A DNA stretch of 45,679 nt from an uncultured Oscillospiraceae bacterium (GCA_949289045.1 CASEMN010000016.1:1-45679), one strand, 5' to 3'; counted from the first letter of the stretch, positions 23,104 to 31,735 are shown. A program made the numbers and translations. The notes: a model not told the origin generated them from the sequence alone.

Positions 23104-23996
23104 TTTACTCCACCTGCCTTTTCAATAAATATCTCGTTGAGACTGGGTTCCTTTATCTCATATTTAACGGGATAAATTCCCTCTTTTAAAAGGCGGGATA
23201 AAAATCTCTGAGCCATTTCGTCCCCTGTGATTTTGTACTCATACTCTCCTGCTCTGGTATCGGAAAGGATTAGCCCCTCTTCATTTGCAATAGCCGATAT
23301 ATCCTCAGCACAGTTTACAATAAGATTGGTGTGACCGTAGCCCTCTTTTATTTTGCGAAGACTACCCTGAAGCAGAGTTTTTCCGCTGTGAAGGATAACA
23401 ATATCCTTACAAAAATCCTCAACTACATCCATCTGATGGCTGCTCATTACAATATATTTACCCTTAGCGGTAAGTTCTTCAATGAGCTCTTTTAAAACCT
23501 TGGCGTTGACTGGGTCAAGTCCGCTGAAAGGCTCATCAAGGAAAATGAGCTGTGGGTCATGAATAAGGGTCGCAATAAGCTGTATTTTCTGCTGGTTGCC
23601 CTTTGAAAGCTTTTCGGCAACCATATTTTTATACTCTGATACTCCAAGTCTGTCCATAAGTCTCAGGGCAGACTTTGCCGCATCGGTTTTATTCATGCCT
23701 CTAAGCATTCCGAAATAGACAAGCTGCTCAAGGACTTTATTTTTAGTGTATATTCCCCTCTCCTCCGGCATATATCCGAAAGAAAGCGTTTCTCTCGTTA
23801 TTGGTTTCCCGTCCCACAGTGCTGTACCGCTGTCTGCAGGCATTATTCCGAGAATCATTCTGATTGTGGTGGTTTTTCCCGCTCCGTTAGTGCCGATAAG
23901 CCCGAAAACTCCACGCTGTGAAATCTCGAAATTGAGATTGTCAACGGCAACCTTTTTTCCGAAGCTTTTTGTAAGCCCCTCAACTTTAAGCGCCAT
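23100..23996 (-). CDS. ABC transporter ATPase, NatA-like
   Basis: A 298-residue ATPase with Walker A GTNGAGKTT (about 36-44), signature LSKGNQQKIQ, Walker B LIFLDEPFSGLDP and H-loop SSHQM. The extra C-terminal domain of about 80 residues ending ...PSLNEIFIEKAGG is typical of NatA/CcmA-like exporters (DUF4162-type). It energises the overlapping permease. It starts 15 bases after the alcohol dehydrogenase gene. GGAGGAAA lies immediately before the ATG. Confidence 0.92.
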   Translation of the reverse strand: MALKVEGLTKSFGKKVAVDNLNFEISQRGVFGLIGTNGAGKTTTIRMILGIMPADSGTALWDGKPITRETLSFGYMPEERGIYTKNKVLEQLVYFGMLRGMNKTDAAKSALRLMDRLGVSEYKNMVAEKLSKGNQQKIQLIATLIHDPQLIFLDEPFSGLDPVNAKVLKELIEELTAKGKYIVMSSHQMDVVEDFCKDIVILHSGKTLLQGSLRKIKEGYGHTNLIVNCAEDISAIANEEGLILSDTRAGEYEYKITGDEMAQRFLSRLLKEGIYPVKYEIKEPSLNEIFIEKAGGVK

Positions 23997-24011
23997 AAAT
24001 TTTCCTCCGTG

Positions 24012-25118
24012 TTATTTTACAAAAAGTTTTTTGAGAAGCTCGAAAGCATCCTCTTTTGTATAGCCTCCGGGAACAATTTTAAAATTCTTCTGATTCTCCC
24101 AGCGGTTTGAATATTCGAGAGCCTCTTCTTCTGTCATTGAAACCTTTGAAATATCAACAGCCTTTTTAAGAAGAGCGGTAAACTCTTCCAAATCAGAAGA
24201 TATAAGCTCAAAGAGTTCCCCTGCTTTTTCGGGAGCATATTTTTCTCCCCTCTCCACAAGATACGGCAAAAATGCTCCGCAGGCAAAGCCATGTGGGAAT
24301 CCGTAATCTTCCGTAAGAACATATCCCATGGGATGCGGGAAAGCTGTTCCGCAGGCATTAAGAACCATTCCCGCATAGAGTGAACCGTAATAAAGCTCCT
24401 CTCTGCCTTCTTCATCGGGAAGCTCTTTTGTTTCAACAAGCTTTTTAAGGGATGAATATATCATTGGCAATCCTTTTAAAGCAAAAACCTTTACGCTGTC
24501 GCTGATTTTAGGAGAAAACCATCCTTCAACTGCATGAGAAAGAGCGTCAACCGCCGTCGAAACCGTTACCGAATACGGCATTGTATTTGTGTATTCGGGA
24601 CATCCGAAAGAGATGTCAGCATAAATTCCGCCTATACTCTTTTTTCTGCCTGTTGCGCCGTTTGTAAGTACCGATACTCCCGAAACCTCGCTTCCTGTAC
24701 CGGAAGTTGTGCCTACAAGTACCAAAGGCAGGTGCTCAGCTCCGAAGGGAAGTGCATATATATCCTCAGGAGAGCATTCTTTATGAACGGCGTAAACCGA
24801 AACCGCCTTTGCAGCATCCATAGGTGAGCCTCCGCCTATTCCGATTATGCAGTCGGCATTCATCTCGATGGCAATTTGAGCTGCCTCATGGCAGTTCTCA
24901 ATAAGAGGATTAGGACCTATTTTATCGTAAATTTTATACTCTGCTCCTATTTCCTTTAATACGGTGCAAATGTCATCAAGAGCTCCGCTTTTTGCCGCAG
25001 AACTTCCGCCGGTAACTATCAGAAAGCTCTTTCCTCTTTTTTTGAATTCTTCGCCGCTTTTAACAACAGCTCCTTTTCCGCTAATAACCTTTACAGGCAT
25101 AAAAAAATCAAAATTCAT
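24012..25118 (-). CDS. Iron-containing alcohol dehydrogenase
   Basis: A 368-residue group III dehydrogenase. The NAD(P)-binding segment GIGGGSPMDAAKAV is near residue 95 and the metal-binding set is visible as D and H in DALSHAVEGW, H in AFPHPMGY and H in PHGFACG. Such enzymes reduce aldehydes or ketones to alcohols (or the reverse) with NAD(P)H; butanol, lactaldehyde or related activities are possible. It heads a unit with the NatAB-type exporter genes, 15 bases upstream of the ATPase. A pairing of dehydrogenase and exporter could reflect solvent or sodium stress, which is speculation. Confidence 0.93.
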   Translation of the reverse strand: MNFDFFMPVKVISGKGAVVKSGEEFKKRGKSFLIVTGGSSAAKSGALDDICTVLKEIGAEYKIYDKIGPNPLIENCHEAAQIAIEMNADCIIGIGGGSPMDAAKAVSVYAVHKECSPEDIYALPFGAEHLPLVLVGTTSGTGSEVSGVSVLTNGATGRKKSIGGIYADISFGCPEYTNTMPYSVTVSTAVDALSHAVEGWFSPKISDSVKVFALKGLPMIYSSLKKLVETKELPDEEGREELYYGSLYAGMVLNACGTAFPHPMGYVLTEDYGFPHGFACGAFLPYLVERGEKYAPEKAGELFELISSDLEEFTALLKKAVDISKVSMTEEEALEYSNRWENQKNFKIVPGGYTKEDAFELLKKLFVK

Positions 25119-25237
25119 TTTAATTCAGCTCCTTTTTTATGCGAAAAATCCGCCGAAACTCTCCCCTTCACAAAAATCTTAAAAGGGAATTTTCTCACAG
25201 TGAAATATACTTATTTCATTTAACTGTGTTCCTGCGT

Positions 25238-25266
25238 ATTATATCATTTTTAAGCTTACATGTCAT
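25238..25266 (-). promoter_or_regulatory. Promoter for alcohol dehydrogenase unit
   Basis: -35 ATGACA (25261-25266), 17-base spacer, -10 TATAAT (25238-25243) on the minus strand, leaving a leader of about 110 bases. The leader has a hairpin with CACAGT/ACTGTG ends (25196-25228). No known riboswitch is recognised. Confidence 0.65.
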
Positions 25267-25371
25267 TAAAATGTTGTATAGTGCTTTTTCTTTTATTTTT
25301 ACAGTGTTATATCCAAAATTTTCTATTTATTTTATAAACAATGTGTAAAAATAATACATGTTTTTTCATAA

Positions 25372-25392
25372 GTTGTTGAATTTTTTAACAAC
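25372..25392. promoter_or_regulatory. Inverted repeat over the rnf operon promoter
   Basis: GTTGTTGAA-ttt-TTTAACAAC, with one G-T mismatch in the arms, overlaps the -35 box and spacer of the ApbE-rnf promoter. Its half-sites TTGTT and AACAA resemble the clostridial Rex operator TTGTTAANNNNTTAACAA, but the total is 19 rather than 18 bases, so the match is imperfect. A redox-sensing repressor here would fit the function of the operon. Confidence 0.4.
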
Positions 25393-25404
25393 ATCATTTA
25401 AAAT
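25376..25404 (+). promoter_or_regulatory. Promoter for ApbE-rnf operon
   Basis: -35 TTGAAT (25376-25381), 17-base spacer, -10 TAAAAT (25399-25404). A TATAAT at 25415-25420 is an alternative -10, but would leave almost no leader before the ribosome-binding site. Confidence 0.65.
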
Positions 25405-25438
25405 GTATTGGTACTATAATTTAAAAGGAAAGTTTAAA

Positions 25439-26467
25439 GTGAAAAATTCAAAAATATCTAAAACAATTTCCGTAATTTTAACTGTTGCCATTGTTGTAGG
25501 AGCGGTTTTTGGTATAATATATTTCAGTAAGAGAAATTCCCCTTACGAAGAAAGCTTTATTGCTATGGGCACAGTTTTTTCGGTAAAAATTTACGGCGGA
25601 GAAAAAGAAAACGCTGCCAAGCAAATTAAAGAAACTGTCGAAAATTCTGAAACCCAGCTTCTTTCGAGACTGTCTGAAAATTCCAGTATTGCAAAAATAA
25701 ACAAAAACGGAAGCGGTGAAATTTCAGAAGAGCTTTTTAATCTGATTACCCTTTCCCAACAGGTTTCCGCAGACAGCGACGGAGCATACGACATGACTGT
25801 CGGAGCTCTCACGGGGCTTTGGAACATCGGCACAGAAAACGCCCGTGTTCCCTCTGATGAAGAGTTATCAAAGGCTCTTGAAACAGTTGGATATGAAAAG
25901 GTAACGCTTACTTCAAATTCAATTACCCTTTCAGAAGGCCAGCAAATAGATCTTGGCGCAATCGGAAAAGGATATATGTGCGATAAGGCTGTAGAAATTT
26001 TAAAGGAAAATAATGTTGAAAGTGCTGTTATTTCTGCGGGAGGAAGCATACTCGTTTACGGCGAAAATCCCGCAGGCGGAGAATGGAAAGTCGGAATAAG
26101 AGATCCCTTCGGAACCTCTTCAGATATTTTCAGCGCTCTGTCAGTTAACGAAAGCTACATATCTACTTCCGGTGACTACGAACGCACCTTTACAGAAAAC
26201 GGCAAAACCTACCACCATATTTTAAATCCGCAGACAGGTTATCCCGCTGACAGCGGACTTTCCAGCGTTACGGTAATTTCAGGTTCCGGCGCTTTAAGCG
26301 ACGCTCTTTCAACAGCCTGCTTTGTACTGGGATATGAAAGGAGTCTGCCCCTTCTTGAGAAATATGGAGCTGAGGGCATATTTGTAACCCATGACAAAAA
26401 GGTTTATGCCACTGACGGCATAAAAGATTCACTTCAGATAACAGAAGAGGATTTTACTTTAAATTAA
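25439..26467 (+). CDS. apbE: FAD:protein FMN transferase
   Basis: ApbE attaches FMN through a phosphodiester bond to threonine (or serine) in flavoproteins such as RnfG and RnfD, using FAD. The 342-residue product has a short cytoplasmic tail, one membrane anchor (about residues 8-28) and an outside catalytic domain. Family segments include FIAMGTVFSVKIYG, IDLGAIGKGYMCDKA, ISAGGSILVYG and HHILNPQTGYPADS, the last being the metal/FAD-binding region. The start is GTG after AAAAGGAAAG; an upstream in-frame ATG would lie across the promoter. It is the first gene of the rnf operon, which tells its substrate. Confidence 0.93.
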   Translation: MKNSKISKTISVILTVAIVVGAVFGIIYFSKRNSPYEESFIAMGTVFSVKIYGGEKENAAKQIKETVENSETQLLSRLSENSSIAKINKNGSGEISEELFNLITLSQQVSADSDGAYDMTVGALTGLWNIGTENARVPSDEELSKALETVGYEKVTLTSNSITLSEGQQIDLGAIGKGYMCDKAVEILKENNVESAVISAGGSILVYGENPAGGEWKVGIRDPFGTSSDIFSALSVNESYISTSGDYERTFTENGKTYHHILNPQTGYPADSGLSSVTVISGSGALSDALSTACFVLGYERSLPLLEKYGAEGIFVTHDKKVYATDGIKDSLQITEEDFTLN

Positions 26468-26497
26468 TTTATTCCCCTATGAAGGCGAAAGAAGCTT

Positions 26498-26890
26498 ATG
26501 GAAAAAAGAAGGCTATTTGGTAAGGGCGATTTGATTTTGATAATAGGTATAGCAGCAATTGCTGCTATAATGTTTTTCTTTCTGCGGTTTAATTCCGGCG
26601 ACAGCCTCAAAGGTGAAATTATCGTAGACGGAGAACTCTACAAAACCGTTGAACTTAAAGACGGACAAAGCGAACACTTTGTAATAGACAACACAGAAAG
26701 CGGAGTAAAATGCGAAATACTGGCGGAAAACGGAGAAATAAAATTTATATCCTCCCAGTGCCACGACAAAATCTGCATTGCGGCTGGAGCACTTTCACAT
26801 AAAGGTGATACTGCCGCCTGTCTTCCCGCAGGAGTTCTTGTAAGAATAATATCAGGAGAAGCTTCTCCCGTTGACGTTATTGCCTATTAA
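26498..26890 (+). CDS. NusG domain II-containing membrane protein
   Basis: A 130-residue protein with an N-terminal membrane helix (about 10-28) and an outside beta-domain of the NusG domain II type (GEIIVDGELYKTVEL ... SSQCHDKICIAAGALSHKGDTAACLPAGVLVRI). Two cysteines in CHDKIC and one in AACLP are conserved in this family. The function is unknown; the gene is repeatedly found beside ApbE and Rnf genes in Firmicutes, so a role in assembly or maturation of the Rnf complex is a fair guess. It lies 30 bases after apbE. Confidence 0.85.
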   Translation: MEKRRLFGKGDLILIIGIAAIAAIMFFFLRFNSGDSLKGEIIVDGELYKTVELKDGQSEHFVIDNTESGVKCEILAENGEIKFISSQCHDKICIAAGALSHKGDTAACLPAGVLVRIISGEASPVDVIAY

Positions 26891-26909
26891 GTTTTTCCCG
26901 GAGGCATAA

Positions 26910-27440
26910 ATGAAAGCAAACATAGACAAAAGAACAGCGAAAACCGCACTAATAGGAATTTTAACCGCTCAGGCTCTCGCATTTTCTTTTCTTGAAAGTA
27001 TGATCCCCCCTATTCCGGGACTTCCTCCCGGAGCAAAACCGGGATTTTCAAATATAATCACCATGTTCGCAGCGGAGAACATCAGCCTCCCCTGTGCTTT
27101 AGGAATCACAGCAGCTAAAGCCATTTTTGCATTTATCACAAGAGGCTTTTCTGCCGCTTTAATGAGCTTTTGCGGAGGAATGCTCAGTACCGTTGTAATG
27201 TATTTTCTTCTCAGAAGCAAAAAATCGCCTTTTGGCTTTTCCGGCATAGGAATAATTTGCGCCTGTGCCCACAATTTAGGTCAGCTTGTTGCTGCCGCAT
27301 TTTTAATGGGCACTGCCGCAACTTTCGGCTATGCCCCGGTTATGCTTGTTTTTGCCGTTATAACGGGTCTTGTTACAGGAAGCATATTTAAAATATTACT
27401 GCCTGTACTGAAAAAGCAAAAACGCTTTTTTCTCAAATGA
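26910..27440 (+). CDS. Gx transporter family membrane protein
   Basis: A 176-residue integral membrane protein with about five hydrophobic segments. It matches the Gx-transporter/HepS-like family (LTAQALAFSFLESMIPPIPG, then PPGAKPGFSNIITMFA), which some databases call heptaprenyl diphosphate synthase component I. The fold suggests an ECF-type substrate-binding transporter subunit; neither substrate nor a synthase activity is established. Its place between the NusG II gene and rnfC suggests a link to flavin or quinone-like supply for Rnf, which is inference. GGAGG lies before the ATG. Confidence 0.82.
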   Translation: MKANIDKRTAKTALIGILTAQALAFSFLESMIPPIPGLPPGAKPGFSNIITMFAAENISLPCALGITAAKAIFAFITRGFSAALMSFCGGMLSTVVMYFLLRSKKSPFGFSGIGIICACAHNLGQLVAAAFLMGTAATFGYAPVMLVFAVITGLVTGSIFKILLPVLKKQKRFFLK

Positions 27441-27501
27441 CCCTTCGGCATTGCATATATATGTACCATATTCGAGCGCAAAGCTCAAAGGAGTTGAAAG
27501 A

Positions 27502-28851
27502 ATGAAACACGACAATCTCAGCGGTGTTTTGAAACCCGTTGTTCGTGGACGCGGAGGGGTAAGTGTTGCTCACCACAAGAACACCTCTACCCTTGAGAGT
27601 GTGCGTATGCCCGCTCCCGCAAAAGTGATTCTGCCTATGCAGCAGCATATCGGCGCACCGTGCACTCCCACGGTAAAACCCGGAGACAAGGTGGAAATCG
27701 GTCAGGTGGTAGGAGACAGCGACAAATTTGTCAGCGCTCCCATTCACGCTACGGTTTCGGGAACTGTAAAAGCTATTGCAGACATCAAGCTCACAAACGG
27801 AGCTGCGTCAAAGGCAGTTGTAATTGAATCCGACGGCGAGATGAAGGTGTGGGACGGCGTAAAACCTCCTGTTGTTGAAACAAAAGAGGACTTTCTTAAA
27901 GCCGTACGTGCTTCCGGTCTTGTCGGACTGGGCGGCGCAGGTTTCCCCACCCATGTAAAGCTTGCTTTTGATGAAAGCAAGAACATCGACACCCTTGTTG
28001 TAAACGCAGCAGAGTGCGAACCCTACATTACGGTAGACTTTCGTGAGTGCGTAGACAATTCATGGGATATTCTCAACGGCGTTTACCTTCTCAAAGAGAT
28101 GTTCGGCTTTAAGCAGATCATCATAGCCGTAGAGGACAATAAGCCCGAAGCAATTAAGGTGCTCAAAAACATCGCCGACCACGAAATGGATATTGGCGAT
28201 ACAGTTAAACTTATGACCCTTAAATCACGTTACCCGCAGGGTGCTGAAAAGGTTATGGTTCAGTCCGCAACAGGCAGAAAGGTGCCCCCAGGAAAACTTC
28301 CGGCAGACGTTGGATGCGTTGTTATGAACGTAGGTTCAGTAGCATTTATTTCACGTTACATGAAAACCGGAAAGCCCCTTGTAAGCCGCTCTATTACAGT
28401 TGATGGCTCCGCTATTAAGGAACCTAAAAACGTCAGAGTTGCAATCGGAACTCCCATCAATGAAATTATCGATTTCTGCGGCGGATATAAGGCTGAGCCC
28501 TATAAGCTGCTTATGGGCGGTCCAATGATGGGTATTGCCCTTCACGACGACACATATCCCGTTCTTAAAAACAACAACGCTATTCTGGCTTTTGCCGAAA
28601 ATGACGTTCATGTTAAAAAGGAACGCGATTGCATTAGATGCGGCAGATGCGTAAGCGTATGTCCCATGGGTCTTATGCCTACTCTTATTGAAAGATACGC
28701 TAAAATCAAGGATGCCGATTCACTTAATAAGATCGGTGTTAACGTGTGCATGGAATGCGGCAGCTGTGCTTATTCCTGCCCCTCCGGCAGACCCCTTGTA
28801 CAATACATGCGTCTTGCAAAATCCGTAGTAAGAGAAGCGGAGGGAAAGTAA
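27502..28851 (+). CDS. rnfC: Rnf complex subunit RnfC
   Basis: RnfC is the peripheral subunit that binds NADH and FMN in the ferredoxin:NAD oxidoreductase. The 449-residue protein has the glycine-rich nucleotide/flavin loop GLGGAGFPT at 142-150 and two ferredoxin-type [4Fe-4S] motifs with cysteines 377, 380, 383, 387 and 416, 419, 422, 426. The N-terminus carries a lipoyl/SLBB-like region (about 30-115). AAAGGAG before this ATG defines the start; an in-frame start 17 codons earlier would lack one. Rnf pumps Na+ or H+ outwards as electrons pass from ferredoxin to NAD. Confidence 0.97.
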   Translation: MKHDNLSGVLKPVVRGRGGVSVAHHKNTSTLESVRMPAPAKVILPMQQHIGAPCTPTVKPGDKVEIGQVVGDSDKFVSAPIHATVSGTVKAIADIKLTNGAASKAVVIESDGEMKVWDGVKPPVVETKEDFLKAVRASGLVGLGGAGFPTHVKLAFDESKNIDTLVVNAAECEPYITVDFRECVDNSWDILNGVYLLKEMFGFKQIIIAVEDNKPEAIKVLKNIADHEMDIGDTVKLMTLKSRYPQGAEKVMVQSATGRKVPPGKLPADVGCVVMNVGSVAFISRYMKTGKPLVSRSITVDGSAIKEPKNVRVAIGTPINEIIDFCGGYKAEPYKLLMGGPMMGIALHDDTYPVLKNNNAILAFAENDVHVKKERDCIRCGRCVSVCPMGLMPTLIERYAKIKDADSLNKIGVNVCMECGSCAYSCPSGRPLVQYMRLAKSVVREAEGK

Positions 28852-28852
28852 A

Positions 28853-29872
28853 ATGGAAATACAGAAAAAGAAAAAATTTACCGTAAGCGCTTCTCCGCAT
28901 GTTCGCTCCGGAGAAACCACAACGGGTATAATGCTTGACGTTATCATCGCCCTTATGCCTGCTCTGATAGCTTCGGTCATCATTTTCGGCGCTAAGACTC
29001 TTGCAGTTACAGCAGTTACCGTTGTAACCTGTGTCCTTTCTGAGTACATAAGCCGCAAAATCATGAAGCGCAGCAACACAATAGGCGATTTAAGTGCAGT
29101 TGTAACAGGTATGCTTTTGGCATTTAACCTTCCTGTTGATATTCCACTTTGGATGGCTGCAATCGGCGCCGTTGTTTCAATAGTAGTTGTAAAACAGTTC
29201 TTCGGCGGAATCGGACAGAACTTCGTTAACCCCGCTCTTGTGGGCAGAATCGTCCTTATGTCCTCCTTCCCCACAGCAATGTCAACATGGGCTCAGCCCT
29301 ATGCATGGAAAGGAGTTGCAGCTGTAACAAGCGCTTCTCCCCTTGCAGAAATCGCAACCATGTTTAACAGCGGAGATGTTTCAACTGCCGCTCTCAAAGC
29401 CAATCAGGCTCTTCCCAGCCTCGGTGAAATGTTCATCGGTCAGCGTCAGGGCTGCCTTGGCGAAGTTTGTGCAGTAGCACTTCTTCTCGGCGGCGTTTAC
29501 CTTTTCGCAAGAAAGGTAATTTCTCCCCTGATTCCCGCCCTTTATGTGGGAACCGTTGCCGTTATTATGTTTATTGCAGGCGGCGGAAGCTTCACCTTTA
29601 TGATGTATGAAGTTCTTGGCGGAGGTCTTCTTTTAGGAGCTATCTTCATGGCCACCGATTATACAACTTCCCCAATCAACACAAAGGGAAAGATCATATA
29701 TGCCATAGGCTGCGGTCTTATCACCTGTGTAATAAGACTCTTCGGCAGTCTTCCGGAAGGCGTTTCCTTCTCTATCATCCTTATGAATATACTCGTTCCC
29801 CATATCGAAAAGCTTACAACTCCTAAGCCCTTCGGATATGTCAAGGAAAAGAAAGGAGCGAAAAAGGCATGA
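28853..29872 (+). CDS. rnfD: Rnf complex subunit RnfD
   Basis: A 339-residue integral membrane flavoprotein with about nine or ten membrane helices, homologous to NqrB. It should carry covalently bound FMN near the third to fourth helix; family members have a G/S-A-T-P-L type site. In this protein the equivalent sequence is TSASPL at 159-164, so serine S162 replaces the usual threonine. KQFFGGIGQNFVNPALVGR (114-132) is the family signature. It starts one base after the rnfC stop and overlaps rnfG by 4 bases. Confidence 0.95.
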   Translation: MEIQKKKKFTVSASPHVRSGETTTGIMLDVIIALMPALIASVIIFGAKTLAVTAVTVVTCVLSEYISRKIMKRSNTIGDLSAVVTGMLLAFNLPVDIPLWMAAIGAVVSIVVVKQFFGGIGQNFVNPALVGRIVLMSSFPTAMSTWAQPYAWKGVAAVTSASPLAEIATMFNSGDVSTAALKANQALPSLGEMFIGQRQGCLGEVCAVALLLGGVYLFARKVISPLIPALYVGTVAVIMFIAGGGSFTFMMYEVLGGGLLLGAIFMATDYTTSPINTKGKIIYAIGCGLITCVIRLFGSLPEGVSFSIILMNILVPHIEKLTTPKPFGYVKEKKGAKKA

Positions 29873-30447
29873 AGAAATTTTCTGCTAAGGAAGTGCTCGT
29901 TCCTTCCGTTTCACTGTTTGTAATAAGCCTTGTTGTTACACTGCTTCTTGCAGTCACAAACAATATTACGGCTCCGCTTATTGAGAAACTCAGCGTAGAA
30001 ACCGAAATTGAAACAAGAAAAACCGTTCTTGCCGATGCTTCTTATTTTGACGACGAAAACAAAACCGTAACACTTGATGGCACCGAATATACTTACTGCG
30101 TAGGTCTTGATGCTGAAAAGAATGTCGTCGGATATATTTTCACTACTTCAACCAAAGGTTACGGCGGAGAAGTTAAAGTCATGACCGGCGTTTCGGCAGA
30201 CGGAAAGGTCACGGGCGTTGAGGCTCTTTCCCTTTCCGAAACAGCAGGTCTCGGCATGAACGCTCAGAAGGAGAGCTTCAGAAGCCAGTATATAGGAAAA
30301 TCAGGTGAAATCGGCGTTGCCAAAAATTCACCCAAAGAAAACGAAATTCAGGCTCTTACAGGCGCAACTATTACATCTTCCGCTTTTACGGACGCTGTTA
30401 ACATCGCCCTTGAGCTTTACAGCGTGGTTACAGGAGGTGCTAAATAA
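29869..30447 (+). CDS. rnfG: Rnf complex subunit RnfG
   Basis: The 192-residue flavoprotein has an N-terminal membrane helix (about 12-30) and an outside FMN-binding domain. The ApbE flavinylation motif is clear: ALTGATITSSA with T167 as the expected FMN attachment residue. GYGGEVKVMTGVSADGKV and ETAGLGMNAQ are standard FMN-binding-domain segments. It overlaps rnfD by 4 bases and rnfE by 1, so the subunits are translationally coupled. ApbE is encoded in the same operon. Confidence 0.96.
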   Translation: MKKFSAKEVLVPSVSLFVISLVVTLLLAVTNNITAPLIEKLSVETEIETRKTVLADASYFDDENKTVTLDGTEYTYCVGLDAEKNVVGYIFTTSTKGYGGEVKVMTGVSADGKVTGVEALSLSETAGLGMNAQKESFRSQYIGKSGEIGVAKNSPKENEIQALTGATITSSAFTDAVNIALELYSVVTGGAK

Positions 30448-31151
30448 TGGCTGAAAAAAAGAGTCTTGCCAAAGAATTTTCAAAGGGCATTATCATTGAA
30501 AACCCTGTTTTAAGGCTTGTGCTCGGTACCTGCCCCACATTGGCCGTTACAACTTCCGTTGAAAGCGCACTGGGCATGGGAGCCGCCGCTGCCATTGTTC
30601 TTGTTTGTTCAAACATTGTTATTTCTGCCCTGCGAAAGGTTATTCCTCAAAAGGTACGTATTCCCGCATTCATAGTCGTTATAGCAGGTTTCGTTTCAAT
30701 TGTTCAAATGCTTGTTAAAGCATTTCTTCCTCAAATTGACGAACAGCTTGGTGTTTATCTTCCCCTTATAGTTGTTAACTGCATTATCCTCGGCAGAGCT
30801 GAGGCTTTCGCAAGCAAAAACCCCGTTCTCGCTTCCGCTGTTGACGGCCTCGGAATGGGCGTTGGCTTCACAGCAGCTCTTCTTGCCATGGGTACAATCA
30901 GAGAACTTCTCGGCGCCGGTACTTTCTTCGGCGCACAGATTATCCCGGCTTCTATTTCACCCATGATCATCTTCATTCTTCCTCCCGGAGGATTCTTTGT
31001 ATTCGGTATGCTTATAGCTCTTTCAAACAAGCTTGCTGAAAGAAAAGGTAAACCCAAAGCAGAGCTTAAAGGCTGTGAGGGATGCCCCATGGCTGCTACC
31101 TGCTCAATGAAAGGCGACGAAAATAAATGTGAGGGAGGAGAAAAGGCATGA
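30447..31151 (+). CDS. rnfE: Rnf complex subunit RnfE
   Basis: A 234-residue, six-helix membrane subunit homologous to NqrD and to RnfA. The N-terminal helix holds the conserved LGTCPTLAVTTS; its cysteine helps hold an intramembrane iron-sulfur cluster together with RnfA. After the last helix there is an unusual cysteine-rich tail with C210, C213, C219 and C228 (C-x2-C-x5-C-x8-C), long enough to bind a metal or a further cluster. It overlaps rnfA by 4 bases. Confidence 0.95.
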   Translation: MAEKKSLAKEFSKGIIIENPVLRLVLGTCPTLAVTTSVESALGMGAAAAIVLVCSNIVISALRKVIPQKVRIPAFIVVIAGFVSIVQMLVKAFLPQIDEQLGVYLPLIVVNCIILGRAEAFASKNPVLASAVDGLGMGVGFTAALLAMGTIRELLGAGTFFGAQIIPASISPMIIFILPPGGFFVFGMLIALSNKLAERKGKPKAELKGCEGCPMAATCSMKGDENKCEGGEKA

Positions 31152-31735
31152 AAGCATTTTTAGCTATCCTTTTAACAGGAATTCTTACAGAAAACTTCGT
31201 TCTCGCAAAATTCCTCGGTATCTGCCCCTTCCTCGGAGTTTCCAAAAAGCTGGCAACAGCAACGGGCATGAGTGCCGCCGTTATTTTCGTTATGGTTCTT
31301 TCAACTGCTGTTACATATCCCATTAACCTGCTTCTTGTTAAAAACGATATGGCTTATCTTCAGACAATCGTTTTCATCCTGGTTATTGCGGCTCTTGTTC
31401 AGCTTGTTGAAATTATTCTTAAAAAGTATATGCCTCCCCTTTACAACTCCCTTGGCATATATCTCCCACTTATTACAACCAACTGTGCAGTTTTGGGCGT
31501 TGTTCTCCTTAACATCGACAACGGTTACAACTTCATGCAGTCAGTTGTCAACTCCCTTGGTGCCGGTCTCGGATTCATGCTTGCCATGGTAATGTTTGCC
31601 GGAGTCAGAGAAAGACTCGAATCCTGCGACATTCCGAAGTCACTTAAGGGTCTGCCCATAACACTCGTTGCCGCTTCTCTTGTTTCCGTTTCCTTCCTTG
31701 GATTTACGGGAATCATAGACGGTATTTTCGGTTAA
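31148..31735 (+). CDS. rnfA: Rnf complex subunit RnfA
   Basis: A 195-residue, six-helix membrane subunit homologous to NqrE and RnfE. The segment LTENFVLAKFLGICPFLGVS contains the conserved cysteine in ICPF that ligates the intramembrane cluster with RnfE. Charges and length are typical. It overlaps rnfE by 4 bases and is followed by rnfB 15 bases downstream. Confidence 0.97.
   Translation: MKAFLAILLTGILTENFVLAKFLGICPFLGVSKKLATATGMSAAVIFVMVLSTAVTYPINLLLVKNDMAYLQTIVFILVIAALVQLVEIILKKYMPPLYNSLGIYLPLITTNCAVLGVVLLNIDNGYNFMQSVVNSLGAGLGFMLAMVMFAGVRERLESCDIPKSLKGLPITLVAASLVSVSFLGFTGIIDGIFG

Noticed and set aside
25119..25230. Riboswitch in the alcohol dehydrogenase leader
   Set aside because: Only one modest hairpin is visible and no known aptamer motif or terminator could be recognised.
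26910..27440. Heptaprenyl diphosphate synthase component I
   Set aside because: The database name is used for this family, but the protein is a small membrane protein without prenyltransferase motifs.
28720..29274. 184-codon minus-strand open frame opposite rnfC/rnfD
   Set aside because: Antisense to well-supported Rnf genes; low-complexity T/I/R-rich translation.
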